64,000 nt of DNA from RGIG6178 sp045118975 (GCA_045118975.1 JBGVCT010000003.1:1-64000), one strand, 5' to 3'. Shown: positions 36,776 through 45,846, counted from the first letter of the stretch. The notes: generated by a model not told the origin, from the letters alone. Translations and numbers: made by a program.

Positions 36776-39370
36776 CTTATTCTTCTTAAAGTTTTGGTCA
36801 TCTGTAGATTTTTTAAATGCTCTTTCTTCTTTTTCGCTAACCAAAATCTTATGCATAGTAATTCTTTGTCCTGGTGCAACAACAAATAAACATTGTCCAA
36901 TACCTGCGTTAGCGATAAAGTCTTTTTCTTGATCTGAGAATCCACCAACAGATGCATACAAGTCAATAAGTGACTGCAAGTCAGCAGGGTTAAGACCGAA
37001 TATAAATGAGTATTGACAACCATTTATAATCGCCGTTGTATATTTTTTAATATTAACCGCACCAACAAAGTCGTTTACGTTTTGTGTGATAACAACGAAG
37101 ATACCATTGTATTTTCTAATACGCTTAATCATGTTGTGCATGAATAGCAATGCAGCAGGGCTCTTTTCATCAATGAATACGTGTGCCTCATCTACTACGA
37201 TAGCAATGTGTCTATTATCACCTTTTGCCAAGTTGTGTTCTCTGTTTTTGCTTACTTCATTTTCTAAGAATCTAAGTACAAGCATCATTTGAGCGTTCAT
37301 TACTTGGTCATTTTTAGAGTTTGTCATTTTTCTAAAGTCAAACAGGATTAAATCACTGTTCTTTGTATCAATTGTAGTAGGTCCATTCCATAAGTTAGAT
37401 AGCGAACCTTCTCCACACAATCTATCCATATAAACTTCTAGGTTTCTTAAATCATTTAATTCACTACCAACCTCTACAGCTCTATTACTATCTTTAACAA
37501 TAATATCGCTAAGTTCAGCAATTCTTTGTTTAATAATGTTCATGATATCATCCATTACAGGGAAATCAGTAGCCTTATATTTTACAAAGTCTTCATATTT
37601 AGAAATTCCTTTTTCTTCATATGCTTGGCTAAACATTTTAGAAAGTCTTGAAACCTCTCTGTTTGTCATATCAGGAATTAAGTTTTGCATAAATTGTTCT
37701 AAGAATTGAATGTGGCTAGAGAAAATAGATCTATAACCATCTCTCATTTCTTCTTTTGTTAACACCTTATCTCCCGCTTCTTCTTGCATTACACCAAAGA
37801 TATGGAAAGGGTTAATTCTAGAGTTATTACCACTACCAACGTCGATGATTTGACCACCAAGTCTTTGAGTCATGATATCATATTCTCCTTCAGGGTCAAC
37901 AATGAATGTTTTAACACCCTCAAGAATCATCTTAAGTAACATTTTCTTTGTAAAGTGAGACTTACCACTACCAGACTTACCAATAATCATCATGTTAGAG
38001 TTAGTTCTAGAAGGACTTCTTGTTTTAGGGTCAAAGAAAATCAAACTTGATTCATTATAACCCAATAAGAATCCATCTCTATCTTTAAGATCTTGGAACA
38101 TAAATGGGAAAGATGCACCTAAAGTTGATGAAGGGATATCTCTACCATTAGTTAAAATAAGATCATCTCTTGGAGATGGTAACATAGATATAAGACCAGT
38201 CATTTGTCTCATAAGTAGCTTATCTACTTTAAATCTATGTTGTTTAAATTGGTTAAGCACTTTTCTATTTGTTGTTCTTAATTCTTTTTCATTCTCAGCA
38301 TATGTCATTACATAAATACCGATTAATTTTAAGTATTCATTACCTCTTTCAATATCTCTTAAAACTTCAACGAAAGAATCTAATTGAGCTCTTTTAGCCA
38401 TGTTTTCAGACATCTTTCCTCTTTCAAGAATTTGAGTGTTAATTTCTCTTATCGCCTTATCCATTAAAGCTTTGGCAGTAGATTGTTCTACATTTCTAAT
38501 ATTCATAACACATGTTGTATTTGGCATACCAACAAGAGGAGTTAACCAAGCTCCAGTTACTTCTCCTGGATAATCATATGTTGAGAAAATAGATTCATGC
38601 ACAGTATCTGTTTTAATCTTTGTTGCAAAGAACTCAATATTCTCTGGCATAATCTCTTTTTTATAATCAACCTCAGGATGGCTAAAGAATGACTCTTTTC
38701 TTCTTCCTGTTGGATTATAGAAATAATAATACATAGTTTTAATTTCTGCATCATTACAAACTTTTGGTTCAAGTTTAGTAATAGCAAGTTTTTCGTAAGC
38801 ATCATCTGTAGCACCTAAAACAGTCTCTTTGCTACCATGATATAAGATGATATAGAAAGACTTAATCATAACCGGATAATCAGTGTTGTAAGCATTGATT
38901 AAATCATATTCATATTGAATTTGATTTTTTCTTTGTTTATATCCATCCTCTGACATTTCCTTGTCTGCAAATTTTTTATCAAGTAGCCCAAACATACCTA
39001 CTTGTTTATCTACAGAAGTAGTCAAATCTAACTTTCTTTCTAATTTTAAAATTGTACAATCCGTACTTACGCTATTAAATACACTAGCAAGTTGTCTCAT
39101 TTTAGACATTTGCTCTTCATGAGAAAGGTATGAAATGTTTAAAGAACCAACCTTAATAACTTTACCATACTTACCGTTTGTAAATGTAATAAGTCCATTT
39201 TCAATACTACGAATAGGAAGGAAATCTAAAATATCTCCACCTTTTCTTGCTGCGTTTTTAGCAGCTTGTTCTTTTCTTAGTTTTTCTTGTCTTTCAGCTT
39301 CTTTTTTCTTAGCGTCCTCTGCTTTCTTTATGCTAGGATCTGCTTTTTCTATAACCTTACTTCTTGCCAT
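36767..39370 (-). CDS. VirB4/TraE-type type IV secretion ATPase
   Basis: 867 residues. The first ~30 residues are a Lys/Glu-rich helix, followed by the VirB4 N-terminal domain to about 430. The motor has Walker A GKSGSGKS at 464-471, Walker B VVDEAH with D727, and 'VITQNVNDF' after it. Known: VirB4 is the universal energising ATPase of type IV secretion systems, at the inner face of the membrane. It overlaps the PrgI-like gene by 14 bases. There is no fused NlpC/P60 or other extra domain. Near certain as VirB4-like. Confidence 0.94.
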   Translation of the reverse strand: MARSKVIEKADPSIKKAEDAKKKEAERQEKLRKEQAAKNAARKGGDILDFLPIRSIENGLITFTNGKYGKVIKVGSLNISYLSHEEQMSKMRQLASVFNSVSTDCTILKLERKLDLTTSVDKQVGMFGLLDKKFADKEMSEDGYKQRKNQIQYEYDLINAYNTDYPVMIKSFYIILYHGSKETVLGATDDAYEKLAITKLEPKVCNDAEIKTMYYYFYNPTGRRKESFFSHPEVDYKKEIMPENIEFFATKIKTDTVHESIFSTYDYPGEVTGAWLTPLVGMPNTTCVMNIRNVEQSTAKALMDKAIREINTQILERGKMSENMAKRAQLDSFVEVLRDIERGNEYLKLIGIYVMTYAENEKELRTTNRKVLNQFKQHRFKVDKLLMRQMTGLISMLPSPRDDLILTNGRDIPSSTLGASFPFMFQDLKDRDGFLLGYNESSLIFFDPKTRSPSRTNSNMMIIGKSGSGKSHFTKKMLLKMILEGVKTFIVDPEGEYDIMTQRLGGQIIDVGSGNNSRINPFHIFGVMQEEAGDKVLTKEEMRDGYRSIFSSHIQFLEQFMQNLIPDMTNREVSRLSKMFSQAYEEKGISKYEDFVKYKATDFPVMDDIMNIIKQRIAELSDIIVKDSNRAVEVGSELNDLRNLEVYMDRLCGEGSLSNLWNGPTTIDTKNSDLILFDFRKMTNSKNDQVMNAQMMLVLRFLENEVSKNREHNLAKGDNRHIAIVVDEAHVFIDEKSPAALLFMHNMIKRIRKYNGIFVVITQNVNDFVGAVNIKKYTTAIINGCQYSFIFGLNPADLQSLIDLYASVGGFSDQEKDFIANAGIGQCLFVVAPGQRITMHKILVSEKEERAFKKSTDDQNFKKNKGN

Positions 39371-39665
39371 TTTTTACTACACCACTTCTCTTTTTATAAT
39401 ATTTTTCTTGAGAAAAGAAATCAAAGATAACACCAAATGATTGATATCCTTTCTTGTTAGTGATAAATGATGGTGAAACCATCACTAAAGCAGCAAGACC
39501 CATAAAAACAATTATAACAATTTTAACACCTAGGTTCCATTGTGTGTTAAATACTAGTAAAGCAAGAACAACAGTTGCAGCTAGGATTCCAGCCTCTGGC
39601 AATCCTAATCCTTTAAAAAGTTGTAATTTTACATTTCTAGCAGATTTTGGTATCAAGTATCCCAT
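39357..39665 (-). CDS. PrgI-like (VirB3-type) type IV secretion membrane protein
   Basis: 102 residues with two closely spaced membrane helices (about 24-42 and 46-66), preceded by 'LIPKSARNVKLQLFKGLGLPEAG' and followed by a basic cytosolic tail. Size, topology and position between a VirB6-like and a VirB4 gene match PrgI proteins of Gram-positive conjugation systems, the VirB3 counterpart. It begins 6 bases after the VirB6-like stop and overlaps VirB4. Confidence 0.85.
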   Translation of the reverse strand: MGYLIPKSARNVKLQLFKGLGLPEAGILAATVVLALLVFNTQWNLGVKIVIIVFMGLAALVMVSPSFITNKKGYQSFGVIFDFFSQEKYYKKRSGVVKNGKK

Positions 39666-39671
39666 AATTCA

Positions 39672-41612
39672 TTATTCCCCTTTCTTTTGATTCTCGTAGA
39701 AGTGAGCAGCCTTATTACTTGCGCTCATCAATCTCTCTCTTTGCTTATCCGCTTGTTCTTTTAATTTAAGAGCTTCTGAAGTAGACATTCTTTCTCCATT
39801 CATTTTTTGAAGTTTAGATGCTGTCTTTGCATAATCTAGTTGAGCTTTTCTATATGAATTAGAAATATTTTTAAGTTCTTCTTTTGTTTGTTTAGAAATC
39901 TCACTAGTCATTGTAGTTGTTGCTCTTTGTTCAAACTTCCTATAGTTATCAGCTAATATATCAGCTTCTTTTTTATAAGCAGCGGCATAGTCATTAAATG
40001 ATTTATTCATTTGTGCACTATCATTACTGTTTATTGCAGCAGTGAAGTTATTGCTTGCACTCTTATAATCATTAATCATGTTATTTGCAACTTTAGTAGC
40101 AGCCTTATCCATCATCTTCCATTCATTAGTAGAAGAAACATTTACATCAGGTTTTACAGATGAGTTTATATAAACAACTCCTGGACTAACTTTCTCTCCA
40201 CTATAGTTGCCTTTAGCAACCCCATCTTTAACTGTTCTATTGTTAATTGTGTTAGTTGAATTAAACTTATTTGTTATAGTTACATTTTGAGTAACATGAT
40301 TTGTTGTCTTATTAGCAGAATCTTTTCCACCAATATTTCCTCCACCAGAGAATGAACTTTGTCCAAGTCCTCCAGGTTGTTGAGATTCAATAAATACAGT
40401 TTCTCTTTTTGTAGTAGTTGTATTTCTAGTAACTGTTCTTGTTCTAGTTGTTGGTTGACTAGGTTTAGAAGATATTCTTGATAGTACGTTTTCAAGTAAA
40501 GCATCAGTTTTAGTTTCTTTACCTTTAAGAATATCTGCAAGCATTTTAGCACTACTTCTTGTTACACTTGCCGCAGTCATTATGATTAATGTTCTACCAA
40601 CACCATTTAATAATGAGAATGTTGAAGTTACAACCTCTTCTTCAGGAGTAGCACCAGGTTCTGGTTCAAATATGTCACCAAGCCCTGTATCTTCCTCTAC
40701 TGATGGCTCTGTAGCTGCAAGTGAATCTAAATTTATATTATTTATCACATTAACCAATGCAACAAATATCATAAACGTACCCATTTGAGTTAAGAATAAT
40801 ACAAATTCATAAATCAATTTACCTTGCCATTCTTTAAAACTCTTACCATCATCTAATACCATCTTTGAGATTGCCATTGGAGAAGCCACATATAATATTA
40901 CAATGTTGAATAATCTTTTAACCATTTCAAACACAATAACACCCAGGTTGTACAAAACAAATGCTCCACCAAGCAATGATATATACCAATGGTAAGCTAA
41001 TGGAGTTGTTTCTACTCCTGGATCAACTGGAGCTGGATACATTAAGTCGTATAGGAATCCATTACCCAACTCTCTAAATGAAGTATAACTAGTTCCAAAT
41101 GTTTCATTGTATACCTCTATCAAGTTTCCTGAGTTGTTAAATATTGCATCCGCTATACTTATAGATGTGTTATTTCCAAACCCGGCAATCCAAACCGCAA
41201 GATTACTTACCGCAGAAATTGCAAATAATACAATCGGTCCCATAACAGCGATGAGCAAGAAGGCAAGAGCCATATTTTTAAGCATTGGGGCCAAACTCCT
41301 GTGCTCCTCTTTTGTCATAGTCCTAAGTATTGTAACGAGACTAAATATTAAAATTAGTCCCAAGGCAAAAATTAGTAATATCGCGTAAGCAGTAGTTATT
41401 ACATTTTGTCCAAGTATTTGATCAATTATACTGGCCTTTTCTACAACGCCATTATTAATATTGATACCAGCCACTTTATAAAACAATTTGGTAATCTCAT
41501 CAACAAGAGATAAAACTGAATAAGTCAGTTTCCAAACTATTTCATACAAAACATATAAGATACCCCTCGCGGCATTTTCATAACCTTTACCTGCTAAAGA
41601 TAAAAAATTCAT
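39672..41612 (-). CDS. VirB6/TrbL-like polytopic membrane protein with long C-terminal tail
   Basis: 646 residues from the ATG at 41612 (GGTGAT 6 bases upstream); the ATG 69 bases further up falls in the -35 box and is rejected. Six to seven membrane helices occupy about residues 10-370. A roughly 270-residue tail follows: a Thr/Arg-rich stretch ('TTRTRTVTRNTTTTKRE'), an Asn/Thr-rich stretch, and a charged, probably coiled-coil end. Known: VirB6/TrbL proteins form the inner-membrane channel platform. The tail is much longer than in small VirB6 proteins and may contact substrates or surface parts. First gene of the VirB6-PrgI-VirB4 operon. Confidence 0.85.
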   Translation of the reverse strand: MNFLSLAGKGYENAARGILYVLYEIVWKLTYSVLSLVDEITKLFYKVAGININNGVVEKASIIDQILGQNVITTAYAILLIFALGLILIFSLVTILRTMTKEEHRSLAPMLKNMALAFLLIAVMGPIVLFAISAVSNLAVWIAGFGNNTSISIADAIFNNSGNLIEVYNETFGTSYTSFRELGNGFLYDLMYPAPVDPGVETTPLAYHWYISLLGGAFVLYNLGVIVFEMVKRLFNIVILYVASPMAISKMVLDDGKSFKEWQGKLIYEFVLFLTQMGTFMIFVALVNVINNINLDSLAATEPSVEEDTGLGDIFEPEPGATPEEEVVTSTFSLLNGVGRTLIIMTAASVTRSSAKMLADILKGKETKTDALLENVLSRISSKPSQPTTRTRTVTRNTTTTKRETVFIESQQPGGLGQSSFSGGGNIGGKDSANKTTNHVTQNVTITNKFNSTNTINNRTVKDGVAKGNYSGEKVSPGVVYINSSVKPDVNVSSTNEWKMMDKAATKVANNMINDYKSASNNFTAAINSNDSAQMNKSFNDYAAAYKKEADILADNYRKFEQRATTTMTSEISKQTKEELKNISNSYRKAQLDYAKTASKLQKMNGERMSTSEALKLKEQADKQRERLMSASNKAAHFYENQKKGE

Positions 41613-41651
41613 TAAAATCACCACGTATTTCCGGTCACTAGACCTACATAA

Positions 41652-41681
41652 ATTATAACCTAGTATTTTTTGTTTTTTCAA
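41652..41681 (-). promoter_or_regulatory. Promoter of the VirB6-PrgI-VirB4 operon
   Basis: On the minus strand TTGAAA (41676-41681), 18 bases, TATAAT (41652-41657), 40 bases before the chosen ATG. Confidence 0.6.
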
Positions 41682-41740
41682 TTATTTACCAAGATTAAAA
41701 AAAATATGTGTAAATTTTGATTAAAAAATATATTTTTTAA

Positions 41741-41768
41741 AGAAAAAAAGAGTAACTTTCTCGTTACC
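41741..41768 (-). terminator. Terminator of spoIVA
   Basis: On the minus strand GGGTAAC pairs with GTTACTC (one G-T pair), followed by a run of seven T. Confidence 0.8.
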
Positions 41769-41770
41769 CT

Positions 41771-43246
41771 TTAAAAAACCACTGCAATCAGATTGTTTTT
41801 ACCCTTGTTAGAAATTGTCTTCATTAAATTTTGCAGTTTAACTTTTGTGTTTTCTGGAAGTGTAGTGAGTTTACCACTTATTCCACCCTGTAAAACCACA
41901 CCCATATTTTGCCCAAATATTTGTTTATCAAATATTGCTTTACTATCTTCTTCCATACCTTCACTTAAATATTCCACTAAAGACTCACTTTGTTCTTTTA
42001 AACCAATAAGGGGAGAAAAAGTAGACTCTACATCAACTCTTATTATATGCAGTGTCGGTGCACTCGCTTTTACACTTACTCCATATCTATTTCCTTGTTT
42101 TATTAATTCCGGCTTTTCAATAGTAATTTTATCCACACCAGGAGTAGCAAATCCATAACCACTAACCATCGCCATCTCTACAGCACTAGAAATGTAGGCA
42201 TATTCTCTTTTAAGCTTTGCATAATCCTGCATAACCCTTAATAATTCACTAGGATCATCTATATCAAAACCCATAATTTCTTTTAAAATCCCCTCATATA
42301 AAGAATCATCTGTCTCTATCTCTATTTCCACAACACCAGCATTCATGTCGACATTATTGATTTTAAATTCCTTTATGTATTCATTATCTTTAATAACATC
42401 TTTTATTCCTTCAATATCCTTTATCTTTTTAGCATAATTTAGTGCTCCCTCTACACTAGTATCAATAGACTTTCTAAGCCAATGATCTTTATCCAACACA
42501 CTGACCCAACTAGGAAGAGAAATCTCAATGTTTGAAACCGGGAATTCATATAAGGCTTCTTTTAAAATTAAATCTATATCTTCTTGTTTCATATTTGCAA
42601 GATCCAAGGAGATGACTGGAACATTGTATTTACCAGACAAATCACTTGCAACATTACTTGCTTTTTCTCCACTCGGATTTTTACTATTAACAACGATTAC
42701 AAACGGCTTATTAATTTTTACTAGTTCATCTATGACTTCTTTTTCTGCTTCTTCATACTTTTCTTTTGGAATATCTAGTATAGTACCATCACTTACAACA
42801 ACCACCCCTATTGTGGAATGATCACTAATAACTTTTTGTGTTCCTATTTTAGCGGCCTCGTTAAATGGTATTGCCTCTTCAAACCATGGAGTTTTAACCA
42901 TTCTAACACCATCTTCATCCTTATATCCTTTTGCATCGTCAATTACATATCCAACACAATCTACTAATCTAGTGTTAATATGAATACCCTCAACACTTAT
43001 ATCAACACCCTTATTTGGTACAAACTTAGGCTCCATTGTAGTAATTGTTTTTCCTTCTCCTGAAATAGGAAGTTCATCAATCGCCCTTTGCTTCTCATCC
43101 TCGTTTTCAATATTAGGAATAATAGCAAGTTCCATAAACTTTTTAACAAAAGTAGACTTACCTGTTCTTACAGGCCCCACAACACCTAAATAAACATCAC
43201 CATTTCCCCTACTAGCCAAACTAGCCAATAATTCATTTCTATTCAT
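41771..43246 (-). CDS. spoIVA: Stage IV sporulation protein A (spore coat morphogenetic ATPase)
   Basis: 491 residues against 492 in Bacillus subtilis, with high similarity throughout. It has Walker A 'GVVGPVRTGKSTFVKKFMEL', 'ELPISGEGKTITTMEPKFVP', 'VDCVGYVIDDAKGY', 'HSTIGVVVVSDGT', and the C-terminal 'LIAVVF' end that anchors coat assembly. Known: SpoIVA polymerises with ATP hydrolysis on the forespore surface as the coat basement layer. It is strong evidence that this organism forms endospores. It lies directly upstream of the secretion operon, separated by a terminator and a promoter. Confidence 0.97.
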   Translation of the reverse strand: MNRNELLASLASRGNGDVYLGVVGPVRTGKSTFVKKFMELAIIPNIENEDEKQRAIDELPISGEGKTITTMEPKFVPNKGVDISVEGIHINTRLVDCVGYVIDDAKGYKDEDGVRMVKTPWFEEAIPFNEAAKIGTQKVISDHSTIGVVVVSDGTILDIPKEKYEEAEKEVIDELVKINKPFVIVVNSKNPSGEKASNVASDLSGKYNVPVISLDLANMKQEDIDLILKEALYEFPVSNIEISLPSWVSVLDKDHWLRKSIDTSVEGALNYAKKIKDIEGIKDVIKDNEYIKEFKINNVDMNAGVVEIEIETDDSLYEGILKEIMGFDIDDPSELLRVMQDYAKLKREYAYISSAVEMAMVSGYGFATPGVDKITIEKPELIKQGNRYGVSVKASAPTLHIIRVDVESTFSPLIGLKEQSESLVEYLSEGMEEDSKAIFDKQIFGQNMGVVLQGGISGKLTTLPENTKVKLQNLMKTISNKGKNNLIAVVF

Positions 43247-43297
43247 AAAATCCCCCTGACTAATACACTTTATGAATAGTTACATAAAAATATGCAA

Positions 43298-43321
43298 TAA
43301 AAAAAGCCGATTCCTCGGCTT
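43298..43321 (-). terminator. Terminator of the 140-residue protein gene
   Basis: AAGCCGA pairs with TCGGCTT around TTCC; the minus strand then has a run of seven T. Confidence 0.8.
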
Positions 43322-43742
43322 ATCTTCTTTTCGTACTTGTATTTTTTTTGTTTCTCTCTATTTGATCAACAACTTCATTATATTGAGGTTCTACTTGATC
43401 TAGTAATTTATTAGCGTTTCTTTCAAGCACTGTCAATTGGAATTCACATGCTCTTGTATCTTCTTGAGCATTAGATTCTCTTGTTCTAGAATTCATTTCT
43501 ATTCTCTTGTCTAAATCATCAATAGCACATGCAAGAACTAATGTGTGATCAATTTTTTCAATTTGCGCTTTTGTGTAACCTTTTCTTTTAGCCACTTCTT
43601 CTAACGCTTTTCTATTTGCTTTTAAAACATCGTCATAATGTTTTGATAATGACGCCTCTAATTTATCATAATTCAAAGGTTCTTTAACTCTTGATTTAGC
43701 CCATTGCATTTTTGTGCTTTCTTCTGTTACCTTCTTAGCCAT
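43320..43742 (-). CDS. Unknown basic helical protein, 140 residues
   Basis: Mostly helical and charged, with no signal peptide or membrane segment; the end is strongly basic (NKKNTSTKRR). The segment 'LEEVAKRKGYTKAQIEKIDHTLVLACAIDDLDKRI' (about 50-85) resembles a segment of the next upstream gene, suggesting distant paralogues. AGGTGA precedes the ATG. It lies between spoIVA and the 162-residue gene. I do not recognise a family. Location next to spoIVA and the secretion operon hints at sporulation or secretion, without proof. Confidence 0.6.
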   Translation of the reverse strand: MAKKVTEESTKMQWAKSRVKEPLNYDKLEASLSKHYDDVLKANRKALEEVAKRKGYTKAQIEKIDHTLVLACAIDDLDKRIEMNSRTRESNAQEDTRACEFQLTVLERNANKLLDQVEPQYNEVVDQIERNKKNTSTKRR

Positions 43743-43816
43743 ATTAACTCACCTAACCTTAATTAGATTTTACCATTATCGATATCATTTATCAAACATT
43801 CATTACTTTTTCCACA

Positions 43817-44305
43817 CTATACTTTTTTTCTAGGTGGATTATTTTCATATTTTGCTAAAACATTTGGACACAACTTACTTGTCTCATTAATAAATACATT
43901 CATTATTTGAATAATTTCAGCAATATATGTATGTCCTCTTCTTTGACTTTTATCAACTTTATATTCATCTAAGAACTTCTTTAATATATCTTGTTGTTTT
44001 TCTAAAAGATCCCTTTTGATTGCAGCCAATCTTCTAGCTTGAACTAGAGCTACATGCCACTCTTTTAGTTGATATCCTTTTTGCTTAGCAATCTTTCTTA
44101 CATTCTTTTCTATTTCTTTTAACTCTTTCTTTGTCCCCTCTGGGCAAGTATCTATCCAATCTGCAATAAACTCAGAAGGATCTTCTTCATATTCAGGAAT
44201 TCTAAAAGGAGATTTACCATTTGGGTTTATCCATTTTTTTCCTGCTGCTTTGTTTTTTTCCATCATCGCTGTGATTTCTTTAATTTCGGCTTCATATTTA
44301 AGCAT
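43817..44305 (-). CDS. Unknown helical protein, 162 residues
   Basis: I chose the ATG at 44305 because GGAGTGA lies just before it; the upstream GTG is within the ribosome site. The protein is soluble and helical, with 'IRK/IAKQKGYQLKEWHVALVQARRLAAIKRDLL' aligning to the 140-residue neighbour, and a basic end 'NNPPRKKV'. One 'IDTCPEGT' and one 'KLCPNV' cysteine are present. No known domain. It is spaced 74 bases from the downstream gene and 53 from the upstream one. Confidence 0.6.
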   Translation of the reverse strand: MLKYEAEIKEITAMMEKNKAAGKKWINPNGKSPFRIPEYEEDPSEFIADWIDTCPEGTKKELKEIEKNVRKIAKQKGYQLKEWHVALVQARRLAAIKRDLLEKQQDILKKFLDEYKVDKSQRRGHTYIAEIIQIMNVFINETSKLCPNVLAKYENNPPRKKV

Positions 44306-44358
44306 ATCTATCACTCCATCGATAATATTTTATCATTGCAAACGAGTGTTTTCAATCA

Positions 44359-44871
44359 TTATTTTCTAGCCTTATCAATAAATCTTTTTCCTATTTTTTC
44401 TTTCAAAAAAGTATCAAATTCTTCTTCACCAATACCTACAAAACCATTTCTCTCCATAATAAAAGCCTGCGTTCTAGTAATAAACAAAAAATAGTACTCT
44501 TTACTTTTGTATACAGAGAGTAACTCTTTATAGTAGTATTCATCGTTAAAGTCACCTAATTTGGAAACTTGATTTATACTAACGCATTCATCAAGAAACG
44601 AAAATGTTTGCCTTGCCCCACATCTGAGTAATGCATTCTTTTTAATATTTTCGCTTTCTAATAGTTTAATAAAATAATGCACAAATATCGGTAAACTTAT
44701 AGCTAAAACAAGATATATGTATCCCGCATATTGAAAAAACAATAATAAAACTCCAATTAAGCACAACAAAAAAGAAGTTATATAAGAAAGTAGTTTAACC
44801 TTTTTATATAACAACTTTTGAAATGCTTTATAACTTTTTATAGTATAAACAGAAACATTAATCCTTTTCAT
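44359..44871 (-). CDS. YcxB-like two-helix membrane protein
   Basis: 170 residues. Two membrane helices (about 28-48 and 50-70) follow a basic N-terminus. The C-terminal domain has 'YFLFITRTQAFIMERNGF' and then 'EEFDTFLKEKIGKRF', matching the YcxB-like domain pattern. The function of the family is unknown. It starts 6 bases after the coiled-coil gene, so the two are co-transcribed. No strong ribosome site is visible before the ATG, consistent with coupling. Confidence 0.7.
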   Translation of the reverse strand: MKRINVSVYTIKSYKAFQKLLYKKVKLLSYITSFLLCLIGVLLLFFQYAGYIYLVLAISLPIFVHYFIKLLESENIKKNALLRCGARQTFSFLDECVSINQVSKLGDFNDEYYYKELLSVYKSKEYYFLFITRTQAFIMERNGFVGIGEEEFDTFLKEKIGKRFIDKARK

Positions 44872-44877
44872 GTTTTT

Positions 44878-45672
44878 TTATGGTCTTGTAACAGAGCCCA
44901 TTCTAAGTCTATTTCTAGTTGTTTGTCTGTTTTCTGTTGTAATTTTTTCTGGGCCTTCTGTTGTAGATTCTGTTGTAGATTCTGTTGTATTTTGTTTTTG
45001 GTCATTAACGATAGATCCAGATCCCTTCCCCACCATAGCAACTGTTTGAGCATATTTGCTTGGATCATATTTTAAACTATCATATCGTGTTGATCTAGGA
45101 GATGGTAACCCCTTAAGAATGTTATTTATATCTGTTGAAGTTGCTTTTGCTGGTGATTTACTTGCCATATCTACACCAAGTCCCAGTTTAGCATCTTTTT
45201 GCCCCGCTTTATTTCTTTTTGCTAAATTTTTAAGTTCACTCTTTTTGGTTTGATCATTAAGCTTTTTGAAGTTTTCCCTGTTTTCCTTCATTTGATTTTT
45301 TATATTTTTATAGTCTTCTTTACTTTGCATAAGTTTTTCACGAATCTTCATTAGTTCAAGCGCCATTCTTTTTTTCTTGCCAACTTTTTCTTCAATTCGT
45401 GCTCTAACTAGTAAATCGCTGTACTTATTGTACATTTCTTCCATGTGATCAAAAAGTTCTTGTCTTTCTTCTTCTAAAAGATCATATTCTCCATTTAAAA
45501 ATTCTTGTATTACTAAAGAAGCATACAAGCATTCTTCCATTTCCTTTAATTCATCTTCGCTTAGTTCGCCTTCTTTTAATATTTCTAATCTTTCTTCTAC
45601 TTCTTTATCAATTAAAAGTCTAGTTTCTTCGTCCATGCGCCTAGCAATATTAGCTATTTCTCTTTTTGTCAC
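44878..45672 (-). CDS. Unknown coiled-coil protein with Thr/Ser-rich linker and Arg-rich tail
   Basis: 264 residues from the GTG at 45672 (AGGTGA 5 bases upstream). Residues about 10-165 are a long, highly charged coiled coil. A linker follows, with a TTEST-type Thr/Ser/Glu repeat (about 222-240). The last 16 residues carry R249, R253, R255, R257 and R263. No signal peptide or membrane segment. The basic R-x-R-x-R tail resembles C-terminal signals of VirD4-dependent substrates, which is notable beside a type IV system; this is inference. No family recognised. Confidence 0.65.
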   Translation of the reverse strand: MTKREIANIARRMDEETRLLIDKEVEERLEILKEGELSEDELKEMEECLYASLVIQEFLNGEYDLLEEERQELFDHMEEMYNKYSDLLVRARIEEKVGKKKRMALELMKIREKLMQSKEDYKNIKNQMKENRENFKKLNDQTKKSELKNLAKRNKAGQKDAKLGLGVDMASKSPAKATSTDINNILKGLPSPRSTRYDSLKYDPSKYAQTVAMVGKGSGSIVNDQKQNTTESTTESTTEGPEKITTENRQTTRNRLRMGSVTRP

Positions 45673-45808
45673 AGCACTCACCTACTCTATTTAGATTTTA
45701 TATAAAAATGTTATCTTAGTCAAATAATCATCTATCAAGATTACACTTTTCCACACTCTAATTATTTAAATCCCCAAATAAACATTATTTTTTCTCATTT
45801 ACCTTCTA

Positions 45809-45839
45809 AAAAAAATAAAAGCATATCATTTAGATATGC
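45809..45839 (-). terminator. Terminator of spoVIF
   Basis: GCATATC (45821-45827) pairs with GATATGC (45833-45839); T-rich minus strand follows. The spacer 45682-45846 holds nothing else I can identify. Confidence 0.7.
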
Positions 45840-45846
45840 CCTTATT

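Noticed and set aside
40280..40552. 90-residue overlapping reading frame inside the VirB6-like gene
   Set aside because: Leucine/glutamine-rich out-of-frame shadow of the Thr/Asn-rich tail, without ribosome site.
41613..41681. ATG at 41681 as the VirB6-like start
   Set aside because: The added 23 residues overlap a good -35/-10 promoter and have no ribosome site; GGTGAT precedes the ATG at 41612.
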